The notes beneath the pieces are model-generated. The model did not search any database. It was not told the origin of the DNA and saw nothing but the letters and a program-made list of their open reading frames with translations. Position numbers and translations under genes: made by a program. Positions 11,493 to 22,833 of a stretch of 64,000 bases of DNA are shown here, in pieces (the first letter of the stretch is position 1; the number at the start of each line of letters is the position of its first letter). Source of the stretch: Enoplolaimus lenunculus (taxonomy: Eukaryota; Nematoda; Enoplea; Enoplida; Thoracostomopsidae); assembly GCA_030248215.1 (NCBI GenBank), contig JASANG010003711.1, positions 620,001 to 684,000 on the forward strand, written 5' to 3'.

Positions 11493-14400
11493 CTGAAAAT
11501 ATTAGCAAAAACAGTTTTGTATAAGTTTGCCCATAAAATGTTAATACAACGACATCACCGAAGCAAAAAAGCAGCGCTGTACTTATGATGATACCATACG
11601 ACACGCTGACGTACGGTGATGAAAGGCCGCCCTAATGTGCATAGAGTGTTACGGTTCTGGAAACACATACCCTAGTCTTCTATTATGTACTGTATTCTTA
11701 CTAATTTCAAATTACAGTTGCAACTTCTACTACATCGTTGTTAATGTCGCTTAAACATAAATCATACGCTGTTAAATAAAAACATTTCAGCAACATGAAA
11801 AAACTAATCTACAATAAATAAAAATTTCTGCAAACGTACACGAGTCCACCGGAGTTTTAACAATTGGAAACACGACTAAGAATACGCATCCTATCAAAAA
11901 CATAATTGGAAATGCGATCGGGACCTAAAATACAGAAACAAAACAACGAATCATGCATGTATACAATCAGAACATAAAATATAAACACAGACTGACAATA
12001 TGGTTTTGCTGCAATTTTTAGATGAAATGTTTAGCATTGTAACACGAACATCCTGATGATTATAGTGGCTTCAGCTTCCTCTACAGTAAGAATTTGTACT
12101 CAAGCTCACTGAATCAGCTGTTCCGATACTGCCTTTCAGATTCGCTTCCTTCGAGCACACAACAGGGTTCATCGAAATTTCGGTTCCGTCCAGAATTCCT
12201 ACAAAATTCCCTTCCTGTTACGGCAATCTGGTCTTCATGAAACACAATTTTCTAGTTTGTGCAAAATTATTCTTTCAAAAAGTGACGTAGTTATACGGAC
12301 AAGTCGGCTAAGTAAGTGTTTTGGTTGGACTATGTTCATAACACTTTCCCATCATCTGAAACCTACTTTCAGGGGTCGCGGAAATAAGTTGTGTGGCTTA
12401 GTGTGGCGCATATAGAGCAGCCCCACGGTAGCTATTCCAATTGCGAGCCAATTGACAATCTGTACGTAGTTGATCAAGGTGTAGATGTTGTTGCTAAGGA
12501 TGAGATAAAACAAAGCCAAGATGCCCTAAAATAACAGAATATTTGTGTTAAACCTTATGCAGTTCATAAAATAGGACAACAGAAAAGCAAAAACTCAAAG
12601 GTTACAACTAAAAACATATCTACGCTTTGGGTAAGGAGAGTAAATTTCTTTGTTGACTATGGGTGGATCTATACTTTTTGACTACGTATTATAATGTCAT
12701 TCAGCGGCATCCAACACCGTACATTAATTACTGCACTGCACCGTAAACAAGTTTTAACTAGCAGAGCCGCCCCGTGCCAGGTGAAGTAACACAACTATAA
12801 CGCCCACTAAGAATGGCGCTGTACTTTTGATGGCGTCCAGCGCTGTCCGTCACCATCCAAATTGTATGGTGATGAACGATAACACAACAGGTATAGCGAC
12901 TTTTAACTGTCATACATGACACACGATTCTTTTAAACGGACCTTTCCGGTATGTAAAAACCAACTATATATTCTAAACAAAATGCAATTGCAAGATGGCG
13001 AAATTCGTGTGTTTAACAACTCATTCAAATCTTAAAAGTAACTGCTTAAAATATTAAACAATTATATACGCATTACTTACTGTAAATACAACTGCTGGAA
13101 TTGGTGTAACCCAATACGGATTAATCATGCTCAATATCAGTGGCATATGATTCTCGCGTCCAGCGACGTAAAACAAGCTGCAATGAATGTTTTCGTAACC
13201 TGTATTATACCATAACCCGAGTCCGAAATCTACTAACCATAGCGCTATAATGAATGAACTTGCAAAATATATTATAATAAAGAACATAAAATTTGGCAAA
13301 TTTGTTAACATTCATAGACTGGTGAATCGCTACCTACACCACACAAATTTACAAACAAAATATAAAAATTACCGCGATGACGTTAGCAGAACGCCGTTAA
13401 CAGTTCCAAAGCATGACATGGCCACGAACACAGGCATTATCCACGACATAACTCCATAAAATCTGTCCGCAAACGTCTTAAACAAAACAAAAATAGAACA
13501 ATATCAGTAGTTTTAGAGTTGCGTTATGCTTCTTGAACATTTCAAAGTCATCCAATGCCGTCAGGCATCGCAGGCGAATTGAAATCCGTCATCGGTAAAC
13601 AAATTCACAAGTTAAATTTTGTAACTTAAGGCGCCGTCCGACACCGAAAGTAGCTGCAAGGCAACCATAGCGCCATACTAATACTACATATACTAAAAAT
13701 TTTATTTCAATTGGTTGGAGCAAAAATTTAAACCAATGCTTGACTTGCGCGTGTTTACAGTTGCATGTTCTGGCTGCCTTGGCCTAATAGACAATCCGTA
13801 TAATGATTCGATGGGCGCGTGATGTAATTATTTGGACAACACTGCTCGAATTGGCAACCGGTGTAAACACGCAAGTAGTAATTATCGCAATTGACTGGGT
13901 ACTTACCACAGCAACTGCAGGACTATCTAAAAGCTCGTCTACAGTAACGCCAGCGTAAAAGCTAATATTGGTCAACACATAAACAATAGTACACAATGTG
14001 CAAGATATCCCAATAGCCAGAGGCAAATTTCTGAAAAATATGCAATGCTGTATCTTATATAGAAATAAACCGACCATGAAACCAAGGCCTAAAATATTTT
14101 AACGTATGCGTAAAGAGCGCCCTACAGAAATGATGCTGTACTTAGCGTGGTATTACTCTAAAATATACGACTCAATCGATGTCATAAGCTGATCATACCT
14201 AAAAATTGGGCAGAAAATTTCAAAGCAACTATACTTACACTTTGAGTAGAAATGAACAAAATCAGGTCAAAGCATTCAACAAAATTTTGCATTTGCCGAC
14301 ATCCAAGTGCATAATACCGTTTCACAGAATAATATTCTGATAAGCCTTAATCAGTTTCCGGAAACTTTGAAGACAAATGGTTACGATACTAATTTTCTTA

Positions 14401-17400
14401 TCATTCATTTGTTTTCTCCATAAACCATTGCAGGTACGTACCTCGTTGGATTTTCAAGCTCTTCAGTTACAAAGTTCAAATAGTTCCTACAAAACAAATG
14501 CCGCAACAATTCAACCGAACTCAGTTACCGTTATTGCATGATGTATATTAAACTAAAATAAAGCAGTTGACACAAAAACACTGTTTGTATTAAAAATACA
14601 CCATTCAATTTTAAAGATATAATCATTTTTTTCTCAAAACTTAAAATCTGCCTTTGTATTTTTACAATTTACAATGCAAATAATTCAGTTACACACCAGC
14701 CATTGTAAGCCCACAGCCCGGAATAGAATGCCAGCGCAACCGATCCAGGCTTCAAATTGCTTCCTTCCCACGCGAATGAAAAATTTTCAACATAATCTAA
14801 AAACAATGATGCTCATAACAACAGTTTACCTTCACAGACGTAATCTACCAAAGTTTCTTAACTTCTAGAGTGTTCACAAAGCTCAAACATATTTAAATAA
14901 TAATACTAATAATAATATTATTATTATTATAATCATTAATATTAATAATACGTAAAGATGTTATACGCAAACTTATTACACCTTAGCTTAAATCCAATCG
15001 TGATACTATAGCGTGCAACGCTGTATTGTAACATCTTTGTAATGCATAAACAATAACTGCAACTAATAACTTTGGTTCTTATGCAAAAAGATTAAAAAAT
15101 ATACCACTTAACGCTTATTGCGAAACAATCAGTAAATAAAATACTCCTGAAGTAACATTTTTGTATCCAAAATTATAAATTCTTGCGAATCAAAACAAAC
15201 CGCTTATTAAAACGTGTTAATAATCACGTAACGGAAAAACGGTAAACATACCTCCTCCAATGCACAGTAAAGCAACGCCTGTTACAATAATCAAAGCTAA
15301 TGCTGCTAGTTTGGCAACGGTAAAAACATTTTGAACCAATGTGACCAAACGAACGCTCACGCAGTTTACCAAAATGAGCAGTACTATAACGATTTTACCA
15401 CAAAACGGGTAAAAGATATATAATTGAAAAGAAAACCCAACCTTGCTCAACAACTGGTGCTTTACAAATTACCTAATTACGTGGATTTAAATTTACCACA
15501 ACTATTTCGTCGTTCTGCTACGGATATCAGTTAAGCATCCACTCTTAATATCATTAAAAATTACGTTAACTTTAAACATATACTACTGACTTTTTTCTTC
15601 TACGAAGTTGCTGTCGTGGATTAAGTTTATTAGTACATTTAAAAAGAGAGGCAATTTAAAGGCGTGATGCCAAAAAAGGCTTCGACGCTAAACTCACTTA
15701 AGCAACCTGCTGCCAGCAGCTGAGGCGCATGCTGAGGCGGATCACAGTGAGGATAAAACGGTCGTAGTATATAAAGCGCGAACGTCATAGCAACTGCTGT
15801 TAGCGTGCAGGGCCTAAAAACTATTTCTGGTGTCAGAACAAGGATTAGATGACGAATCTCATTGATGTACTTGTAAACATATTACGCGCTTCATATTTAG
15901 AGGAAAAATTACAAGCTTCCATGCACTATCGGCCAAATAGCAGAACATTTCAGTAAAGCTCATACAACATTTAGTGACGAAAATTTTACAAAACAATCTC
16001 TATTTTGACATTAAAACTGTAGGTACGTATATCCATCCATGGCTACACATTTGATTTTTTGTCGCTAATGCAATTGTAACTGGCTGGCACATATTCACAA
16101 ACATGCATTTAGTGTACAAAGAAGGCAATAAACCGTTCTGCAGGCGAGTTGTGCATCAAAGCAGTCAATATTTCTAGCTGAAAATTTTCCCATGAATAAT
16201 CAGAAGAATCAAATACTACAAACAAGAGCTATCCCATGGGCCACAATTTTTACCGAATCCAGGGTTTGGGACCCGGTGCTGGGTCAGGATTTCTGAGTCT
16301 TTCACAGTTGAGTGCGTCTGATGATCATGTTTGGTTCATATTAAATCATAAAGATTATACTGCGCGAGAACATGTCTGCCAAATTATATCTTTGCTGAGT
16401 TCCCGGTTGTGTTGGATTTGACTTGTTTCTAAACTGATATAAACCTTGTTAGTCTTAAACTCGGAGCTCGAAAGCTAAAAGTCAGTTAGCCGGTCTGTCA
16501 ACTCGAAACTCGAAGTCTGTTTCAGGTTCGACAATATTGCGCACAATATGCACTACGTACCTTACGTGTGCCAAAGTCAAAACTATATACGAATAAACTT
16601 CTCAATCTCATGCCCACTCACTTAAGTCGTTCAGATATTAACGTATTTTGACCTTAGATTCAAACAAAAATTGTTAATGAATTCGATTGGAAGCAATAGT
16701 TCCTAGAGAAAGTAGAACCAATGTACAACCAACTTGGCTTAACATAATTCAGCTTATGAAAATCTTTTTTGTCCTTGTCCACGACACCAGACTGCACACT
16801 TCTATTCCAAACCTATTTAATGAAAATATTATTCATATATACCTGACAATGATACACTCACTCCACATTCGTAAAAATCCTACAAATGGCCCGAACGCTT
16901 CATAAACGTACGCGCAGTTCCTAGAGAAAACAGAGTCTGAGCCCGAGTAACTTGACTAACATATTTCAGATTTAGAAGATCTAATGTTTTGGCCTTGCCC
17001 ACGACACCACATGGCCCCGGCAGTTCTATTATAAACCTATTCAATGAAAATATTATCGATATATACCTGACAATGATACACTCAATCCACATTCGTAAAA
17101 ATCCCATAAATGGCCCGAATGCTTCATAAACGTACGCGTAGTCACCACCTGATTTGGTTATGAACGTACCAAGTTCAGCGTAACAAAATGCGCCCATTGC
17201 AGAAAATATCCCACACACGACCCAAATGAGAAGAGAAAACCCTACGCTATTTGCGTCTAAAAACACAATAAGACACTAAAGAAAAACTATAGGAGATACA
17301 TACGGGGTACGACCGGATATATATTAATTATTAATGTACCGGATACGTGAACCGCATATTAATTTTAACATAAATACGAGCACTGTTGATAGAAATTAAG

Positions 17401-18154
17401 TCGGCCAAAAATATGTGTTTACTTATTGAATTTAAATTATATAATTGTTAGCTTGGATTTTTCATTTTATTTGGCGAATAACAAATACAACAGCTGAGCA
17501 AACGTATCGCAGTAAGATGTTAAACATGTCTAGTTGCAATTTTATGGTATTCGAAACCACAAAATAAATATATGGTATCGGGTAGGTATATACCGGATAC
17601 GGGAACCTGATGGTTAAATTTTTGCGTCAAAGTGAGACCATTCTCAAACAAATAGATTGTATGAATTTAAACTACGGACTACCCATAATAAAAATAAAGA
17701 TCAACAGTTGGAAGCCGATATTGCCACAAAACACTTTGCATTTCCAGAAGAAAAGAAATTATCTATTAGGCATCACTCAAAAAAATATAGGAAATACAGG
17801 ACATCAATCGAAAATAACACTTCCCTTTTACAGCAGCTTTATATCGATTACATTAATTACAACAGAGCAATTTTGTACTGCACTAAACAACAGTTAAGTA
17901 CATTAAAACTTACGTTCATGAACCCCTTTAGGCGAAACGAATATTCCGCTGCCAATTATGCAACCAACGATAACCATAATGCCGCCGAATAAGTCTATAC
18001 TAGCTTTAAGACCCTGTTGCTCCCCTTTGGAATGATCAATATTTGGCTTGCCATTTTTGGAGTCAGTGTTTGGCAATATTGCTTCGGTTGTTGGTTTATA
18101 CACAGGAGCAGCAAAATTATCGTTCTCAATATTGGCATAACCAAATTCTGCCAT
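11395..18154 (-). CDS. SLC7 amino-acid transporter light chain (LAT / y+LAT type), 12 exons, 496 aa
   Basis: Join of 17914-18154, 17067-17256, 15698-15813, 15252-15383, 14697-14796, 14442-14486, 13907-14030, 13373-13476, 13081-13177, 12367-12525, 11840-11924 and 11395-11492: 1491 coding bases with no phase conflict. The product is a 12-helix APC-fold exchanger, expected at the plasma membrane bound to an SLC3 heavy chain. Family marks are [13 protein letters not shown] in helix 1, GALCYAELG-like [19 protein letters not shown], the helix-3/4 loop cysteine used for the SLC3 disulfide ([10 protein letters not shown]), [20 protein letters not shown] in helix 6 and [10 protein letters not shown] near the end. 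The blocks IYTLINYV and [19 protein letters not shown] resemble LAT2 most; substrate class (neutral versus y+L) cannot be fixed by eye. Start is the ATG at 18154 ([11 protein letters not shown]); an upstream GTG in the same frame is not a plausible start. The C-terminus may extend through another exon at 10825-11021. Confidence 0.88.
11840..11924 (-). CDS. SLC7 exon 11: helix 11
   Basis: Acceptor ATTTTAG and donor GTACGT; phase 0 to 1. Encodes [20 protein letters not shown] and IVKTPVDS. Confidence 0.85.
12367..12525 (-). CDS. SLC7 exon 10: helices 9-10
   Basis: Acceptor ATTTTAG and donor GTAGGT; phase 0 to 0, 53 codons. Encodes [20 protein letters not shown] and [20 protein letters not shown], then PLK. 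Confidence 0.85.
13081..13177 (-). CDS. SLC7 exon 9: helix 8/9 loop
   Basis: Acceptor ATTGCAG and donor GTAAGT; phase 2 to 0. Encodes [18 protein letters not shown] and [14 protein letters not shown]. Confidence 0.9.
13373..13476 (-). CDS. SLC7 exon 8: helix 8
   Basis: Acceptor TTTAAG and donor GTAATT; phase 0 to 2. Encodes [20 protein letters not shown] and [15 protein letters not shown], very close to LAT/y+LAT proteins. Confidence 0.9.
13907..14030 (-). CDS. SLC7 exon 7: helix 7
   Basis: Acceptor TTTTTCAG and donor GTAAGT; phase 2 to 0. Encodes [20 protein letters not shown] and [20 protein letters not shown]. Confidence 0.9.
14442..14486 (-). CDS. SLC7 exon 6: 45-base micro-exon
   Basis: Acceptor TTTTGTAG and donor GTACGT; phase 2 to 2, 15 codons' worth. 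Encodes [14 protein letters not shown], completing [12 protein letters not shown]. Confidence 0.85.
14697..14796 (-). CDS. SLC7 exon 5: loop and start of helix 6
   Basis: Acceptor GTTTTTAG and donor GTGTGT; phase 1 to 2. Encodes [18 protein letters not shown] and [14 protein letters not shown], the unwound helix-6 region of the substrate site. Confidence 0.85.
14889..14954. repeat. (AAT)n / (ATT)n microsatellite
   Basis: About 65 bases of AATAAT turning into ATTATT, hairpin-prone, in intron 4 of the SLC7 gene. Confidence 0.7.
15252..15383 (-). CDS. SLC7 exon 4: helix 5
   Basis: Acceptor GTTATAG and donor GTATGT; phase 1 to 1. Encodes [18 protein letters not shown] and [20 protein letters not shown], matching the family's VNC.SVR...VQ..FT.AKL.AL..II. 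Confidence 0.9.
15698..15813 (-). CDS. SLC7 exon 3: helix 4 and heavy-chain cysteine
   Basis: Acceptor TTTTTAG and donor GTGAGT; phase 2 to 1. Encodes [20 protein letters not shown], then PHCDPP with the conserved extracellular cysteine, and LLAAGCL. Confidence 0.85.
16692..17138. repeat. Tandem partial duplication covering half of SLC7 exon 2
   Basis: Two units start with the same AGTTCCTAGAGAAA motif: 16692-16913 and 16914-17138. Both hold GACACCA and the block from the exon-2 3' half through its donor (TATATACCTGACAATGATAC on plus). The downstream unit encodes the same peptide with two visible changes ([18 protein letters not shown] versus [18 protein letters not shown]) and keeps a GTATAT donor but has no acceptor. 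It therefore looks like a dead exon fragment in intron 2. Confidence 0.75.
17067..17256 (-). CDS. SLC7 exon 2: helices 2-3
   Basis: Acceptor TTTTTAG and donor GTATAT; phase 1 in, phase 2 out. Encodes [31 protein letters not shown] and [18 protein letters not shown]. The 3' half is repeated just downstream at about 16840-16913. Confidence 0.85.
17914..18154 (-). CDS. SLC7 exon 1: N-terminus and helix 1
   Basis: 80 codons plus 1 base, then donor GTAAGT. A hydrophilic N-terminal tail of about 50 residues leads into [18 protein letters not shown] and the [12 protein letters not shown] motif of the substrate site. Confidence 0.85.
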
Positions 18155-18569
18155 AATTACGAAATGACGTTTCTTGCTCACTGCAATACACTAAATAAGA
18201 CAGAAAAAATAATGCGTACAGTTCGACTCAGCTCCATAAAATAACAGGAACCGGAACTTAAGGTATAACCTTGAAAACAAGTTACAACACTTATCAGCAA
18301 TAATCAGCAACGTAGAATGCCGGAGGCGCATGTCGTTTTTTTGTCGGAGCCAACGCCGAAAATCCGGCTGTACTTTGATGTATACGAATGTATGTAAGAA
18401 GTCCTATACCTATTTTCGACGTTAACCATGCCATAAACAATAAGCTAAATAAAACCTACAGATGCAGAGTGTTGGAATCGATACCCTTGAAACCTTAAAA
18501 CAGGTGCAGATCGTAAGCTATATATAAATTAGAACTTTCCAGTAAACGCCAATATGTTCAACCGAGCTT
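18155..18569. other. Upstream region of the SLC7 gene
   Basis: 415 bases between the start codon and the LTR element. A TTGCAG site just upstream of the ATG could be the acceptor of a 5' UTR intron. No clear TATA box or other motif. Confidence 0.4.
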
Positions 18570-18574
18570 GCAAT

Positions 18575-19583
18575 TGTCGGGCAGGGGTCCTGTGGTTGCC
18601 CTGCAACCACAGTTCCCCCGCCCTCGATTGCCGCGGGCTCTGTTTATGTCCTCCCGTGGCCTCTAATGCTTGCAAACCCGCTTTTATGCGACATTACCGT
18701 CGCTTTGTACTTGTTTGAGTTAAGTCGATTTTAGTAGTTTATGAATGTGCCGTTATTTCGCCTTATATTGTGCCTATATTCGTTATTTCTTATATTCTGG
18801 GTTATTTTTGCTCGCGCATTCCATTTTCCTATTCAAAACCCTTAAATTTACCAAAAATCTCCCTAAATTTACCAAAAATCTCCCCAAAATTCCCCAACTT
18901 ATTTCTGCCAATTTTACGAGCAATTCCCCTGAGTTTTTCCGGCTAATTAATGTTTTATTAACTTAGCTAGCTTTCACGTGCGTTTTCGGACATAGTATTT
19001 AGCGGACATTCTAGAATATTGTGAATATCGCGGATTTTAGTAAAATTACTAGTTTGCGGATAGATATCAGCCGGTATTTCGGCTCTAGGACGATATCGTA
19101 GTAAAAATAGTAATTTGTGCTTGGAAATAGCGGTTTTTAGCGACGTTTTAGCGTATACGTGAATTTGCGTATTTTTCTGTGGCAACCAGTGCAATTCTTG
19201 TGTAACCGACATAATTGTGCGCAGCGTGTTACGATTGGTTCGGTTCAGGCGAAATTGCTTTGAAAACGCTGGATTTGGACTATTTCAACCCGGATTCGAC
19301 ATAAAATTTGGATTTTCACCCGGTTTTGACACAATTTTGAGTTATCCCGAAATTTCGTAAAATTGCGGATTTCGCGAGTCAAATTAGCATCGCCGACGTC
19401 TATATTGTGTTCGCTGCCGTATTGTTTGTTCTGTTACTTGTATTAAACCTGCAAAACTCGGTGTTAACACTCCAGAGCGTACTAACCCGGATCAGATCAC
19501 TTAGAATTGCATGAGTCAAAAACCTACAATTTTTGGATATTTTAGCCTCAAACAGGGCCAAATAGCGAAGTCCAGAGCTGACA
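18575..19583 (+). repeat. 5' LTR
   Basis: 1009 bases, TG...CA ends. Contains short repeated AAATTTACCAAAAATCTCCC blocks in the first third. The matching LTR is at 21823-22833. Confidence 0.9.
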
Positions 19584-19601
19584 TGGTGACCACGATGGTC
19601 T
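19584..19601 (+). other. Putative primer-binding site
   Basis: TGGTGACCACGATGG begins directly after the 5' LTR, as expected for pairing to a tRNA 3' end (CCA). The tRNA species was not identified. Confidence 0.5.
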
Positions 19602-19729
19602 CATGCTTTTGAATTCTAGTGATTTGATTACGAATATAAAGATCGATCGATCTCTGTGAGTGATTTTACAAAGTTTGATAAAGACCATTGGTAAGTATCT
19701 TTCGTTGTGTCCTATATCAGTTTGCTACC

Positions 19730-21715
19730 ATGAGCCAGCGTACTACACGGAATTCTGCTATCGGCAGAGTACAATCGGCATCTGATTTTGACCAAATTAC
19801 TGACTATCAGCCTCCGGCCGATGATTTTACTGAGCATTATAGTCAACGGCTTGAGAATCCTGAATTTGACTTAGCTAATAGTACTATGTCAGATATAACT
19901 GTTGTCAATGACCCAGAAACAGCAATACAGGCGGTCAATATCGCACCAAATGCTAGCTCAACCCAACCGCCTGTTGTTTCTGATGAAACTACACAATTCA
20001 GTCGCATTTACGACTTACTGCAGCGGGTTGAGAAGCAAAATTCGGTAAACACAGACTTAGTTAACCAAAATGTAGCTAAGGTTCAACAAAACATTCAACA
20101 AGACGTTAAGGCTGTACAGCAAGATGTTTATACCGTGCAGCACAAAGTACATGATGTGCAGGAAAATGTTACTAACGTTCAATTGAATCTGACACAAAAT
20201 GTCCAACGTGTCGAACGCAAAATTGACCATAAAATTGACAAAATTCAAAATGAGTTAGCTAGTGTCGCTCAAGATACGCGTGATAATATCGAAGCGTTGC
20301 GAACTGATATCGCAGTTGTCAAAAATCTTATTACAGTTTGCGAAAATACGCAACAAAAACTTTTAATGCCAAATTTCGATCGTGACAACACTCAACACGC
20401 TGAAACACGCGTTAAGTCAATACGTATATCGACACCACGTGCTAACGGCGATCATGCGTCGTTACTTGATTTAGATAACAACGAATTGTCACAAGTTTTG
20501 CATTCGCCTGACGCACAAGATAAAATATCTACGCCGCAATATCAAAACGATAACGGGCAGAGTAACGCCCAAATTAATTTGCAAAGTAACATTCCACCAA
20601 TCATTGTGCATGCTATTACTAACGAACCATTAGTTATAGAGTCATACACAGGTGAAACAGATTTCGATCGGTGGTTCAATAATTTCAATCGTCAGCTCGA
20701 GGAGCGTGAAATAACATCACAAAAAGATAAATGGAAATGGTTTCGCAATAAAATAGCTGAAAATTCAGCTGCAGACAATTACTTGCAATATGTCGAACAT
20801 CCGACACGGCCATTTACGCAAGATGACTATGACGTCGTGGTTGCACATTTCAAAAAACGTTTTTCGCATGCAACTACATTTACTAACCATCTTACTAAGT
20901 TTCAGAGCATTCAACAAAAAGGCGATGTAAACGCATTTGCTGAAGAATTATACTGTTATTGGCAAAGATACATTCATCGCAAGTGTCTGAATGAGCTCGA
21001 ATCACAAGAATTATTGCGAAATACATTTTTAGCGAACGTGAAATCTGCAATATTTCACAAATTAACCAGCGGCGGTGACGAATCGTTTCACAAACTCAAG
21101 ACACGCGCCAGCAAAATCGAAGAAACGCTAAATATACGAAATGAGCAAAATCCGATTCAGCCACCGAACAAGTCGAAATCTCAAAACGAGCAGGCAGGTC
21201 AGAAACCAATGCAGCAAAACAATGGTACAGGTGCCGTGAGACAGAATCAACAACAAACTTCCGGCTCGAATCAGCCTCAGCCGAATTACGGCTCGAAAAA
21301 TACGAATTTTGGCCAAAATCGACCTGTGAAAACACCAAACGTAAATTTCACGCCTGCTCAACAACAAGCAATGACAAACATGACCTGTTATTCTTATAAT
21401 AACACTGGACATATACAGCGTTATTGCCCGCAACGTCAATCTCAACAACAGTCATCCGGGTATAATAACGCCCAGTCAAACATGCGGCAACAAAACGCTA
21501 CAAATTCGTATGCTAATGCGGTTCAGCAACAACAAGTGCCAGTTTGTTCGATCTGTAACAAGCGTGGACATCGACCAGAGAATTGTTGGTTCCGTTTTAA
21601 CAACAGTAACGATGCTGATCGTAATTCAGTTCGGCGTATGACATCGATTATGACACAAAGTACGCAATTGAATCGTACTCCACCGCCACCATTGATTACG
21701 CTCAACACCAAATAA
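19730..21715 (+). CDS. gag: LTR-element gag polyprotein, about 661 aa
   Basis: The start used is ATG in a good context (CTACCATGAGCC); an in-frame ATG 42 bases earlier is also possible. In order: a polar N-terminus; a long coiled coil at about residues 90-215, rich in VQQ/VQE heptads; a Gypsy-type gag core at about 300-480 (GETDFDRWFNNFNRQLEERE, then FAEELYCYWQRYIHRKCLNE); a Gln/Asn-rich stretch; and zinc-knuckle region(s) near the C-terminus, the clearest being CSICNKRGHRPENC. The frame ends about 100 bases before the 3' LTR. Retroelement gag proteins form the particle and bind the element RNA. No pol frame follows. Confidence 0.85.
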   Translation: MSQRTTRNSAIGRVQSASDFDQITDYQPPADDFTEHYSQRLENPEFDLANSTMSDITVVNDPETAIQAVNIAPNASSTQPPVVSDETTQFSRIYDLLQRVEKQNSVNTDLVNQNVAKVQQNIQQDVKAVQQDVYTVQHKVHDVQENVTNVQLNLTQNVQRVERKIDHKIDKIQNELASVAQDTRDNIEALRTDIAVVKNLITVCENTQQKLLMPNFDRDNTQHAETRVKSIRISTPRANGDHASLLDLDNNELSQVLHSPDAQDKISTPQYQNDNGQSNAQINLQSNIPPIIVHAITNEPLVIESYTGETDFDRWFNNFNRQLEEREITSQKDKWKWFRNKIAENSAADNYLQYVEHPTRPFTQDDYDVVVAHFKKRFSHATTFTNHLTKFQSIQQKGDVNAFAEELYCYWQRYIHRKCLNELESQELLRNTFLANVKSAIFHKLTSGGDESFHKLKTRASKIEETLNIRNEQNPIQPPNKSKSQNEQAGQKPMQQNNGTGAVRQNQQQTSGSNQPQPNYGSKNTNFGQNRPVKTPNVNFTPAQQQAMTNMTCYSYNNTGHIQRYCPQRQSQQQSSGYNNAQSNMRQQNATNSYANAVQQQQVPVCSICNKRGHRPENCWFRFNNSNDADRNSVRRMTSIMTQSTQLNRTPPPPLITLNTK

Positions 21716-21822
21716 CCGCCTTAATTTTGTGTATTTTACTGTTATTTCGATGTAAAAATATGTGTTTTAGCGTTCTTTTGCAGCATTATGCCATGGGACG
21801 GCATAAAAATGAGTCCCCCGGT

Positions 21823-22833
21823 TGTCGGGCAGGGGTCCTGTGGTTGCCCTGCAACCACAGTTCCCCCGCCCTCGATTGCCGCGGGCTCTGTTTATGTCCT
21901 CCCGTGGCCTCTAATGCTTGCAAACCCGCTTTTATGCGACATTACCGTCGCTTTGTACTTGTTTGAGTTAAGTCGATTTTAGTAGTTTATGAATGTGCCG
22001 TTATTTCGCCTTATATTGTGCCTATATTCGTTATTTCTTATATTCTGGGTTATTTTTGCTCGCGCATTCCATTTTCCTATTCAAAACCCTTAAATTTACC
22101 AAAAATTTCCCTAAATTTACCAAAAATCTCCCCAAAAATTCCCCAACTTATTTCTGCCAATTTTACGAGCAATTCCCCTGAGTTTTTCCGGCTAATTAAT
22201 GTTTTATTAACTTAGCTAGCTTTTACGTGCGTTTTCGGACATAGTGTTTTAGCGGACATTCTAGAATATTGTGAATATCGCGGATTTTAGTAAAATTACT
22301 AGTTTGCGGATAGATATCAGCCGGTATTTCGGCTCTAGGACGATATCGTAGTAAAAATAGTAATTTGTGCTTGGAAATAGCGGTTTTTAGCGACGTTTTA
22401 GCGTATACGTGAATTTGCGTATTTTTCTGTGGCAATCAATGCAATTCTTGTGTAACCGACATAATTGTGCGCAGCGTGTTACGATTGGTTCGGTTCAGGC
22501 GAAATTGCCTTGAAAACGCTGGATTTGGACTATTTCAACCCGGATTCGACATAAAATTTGGATTTTCACCCGGTTTTGACACAATTTTGAGTTATCCCGA
22601 AATTTCGTAAAATTGCGGATTTCGCGAGTCAAATTAGCATCGCCGACATCTATATTGTGTTCGCTGCCGTATTGTTTGTTCTGTTACTTGTATTAAACCT
22701 GCAAAACTCGGTGTTAACACTCCAGAGCGTACTAACCCGGATCAGATCACTTAGAATTGCATGAGTCAAAAACCTACAATTTTTGGATATTTTAGCCTCA
22801 AACAGGGCCAAATAGCGAAGTCCAGAGCTGACA
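21823..22833 (+). repeat. 3' LTR
   Basis: 1011 bases, nearly identical to the 5' LTR and followed by the GCAAT target duplication at 22834-22838. Confidence 0.9.

Noticed and set aside
11495-11630. Hydrophobic frame upstream of SLC7 exon 12 ([16 protein letters not shown])
   Set aside because: Direct splicing of exon 11 to exon 12 gives an unbroken family alignment in phase; including this stretch would break helix 12.
18152-18181. GTG-initiated start 27 bases upstream of the SLC7 ATG
   Set aside because: GTG is not a normal start in an animal nuclear gene; the ATG at 18154 is used, and an AG site lies just before the GTG.
20057-21711. Minus-strand frames under the gag gene
   Set aside because: Antisense shadows of the long gag frame.
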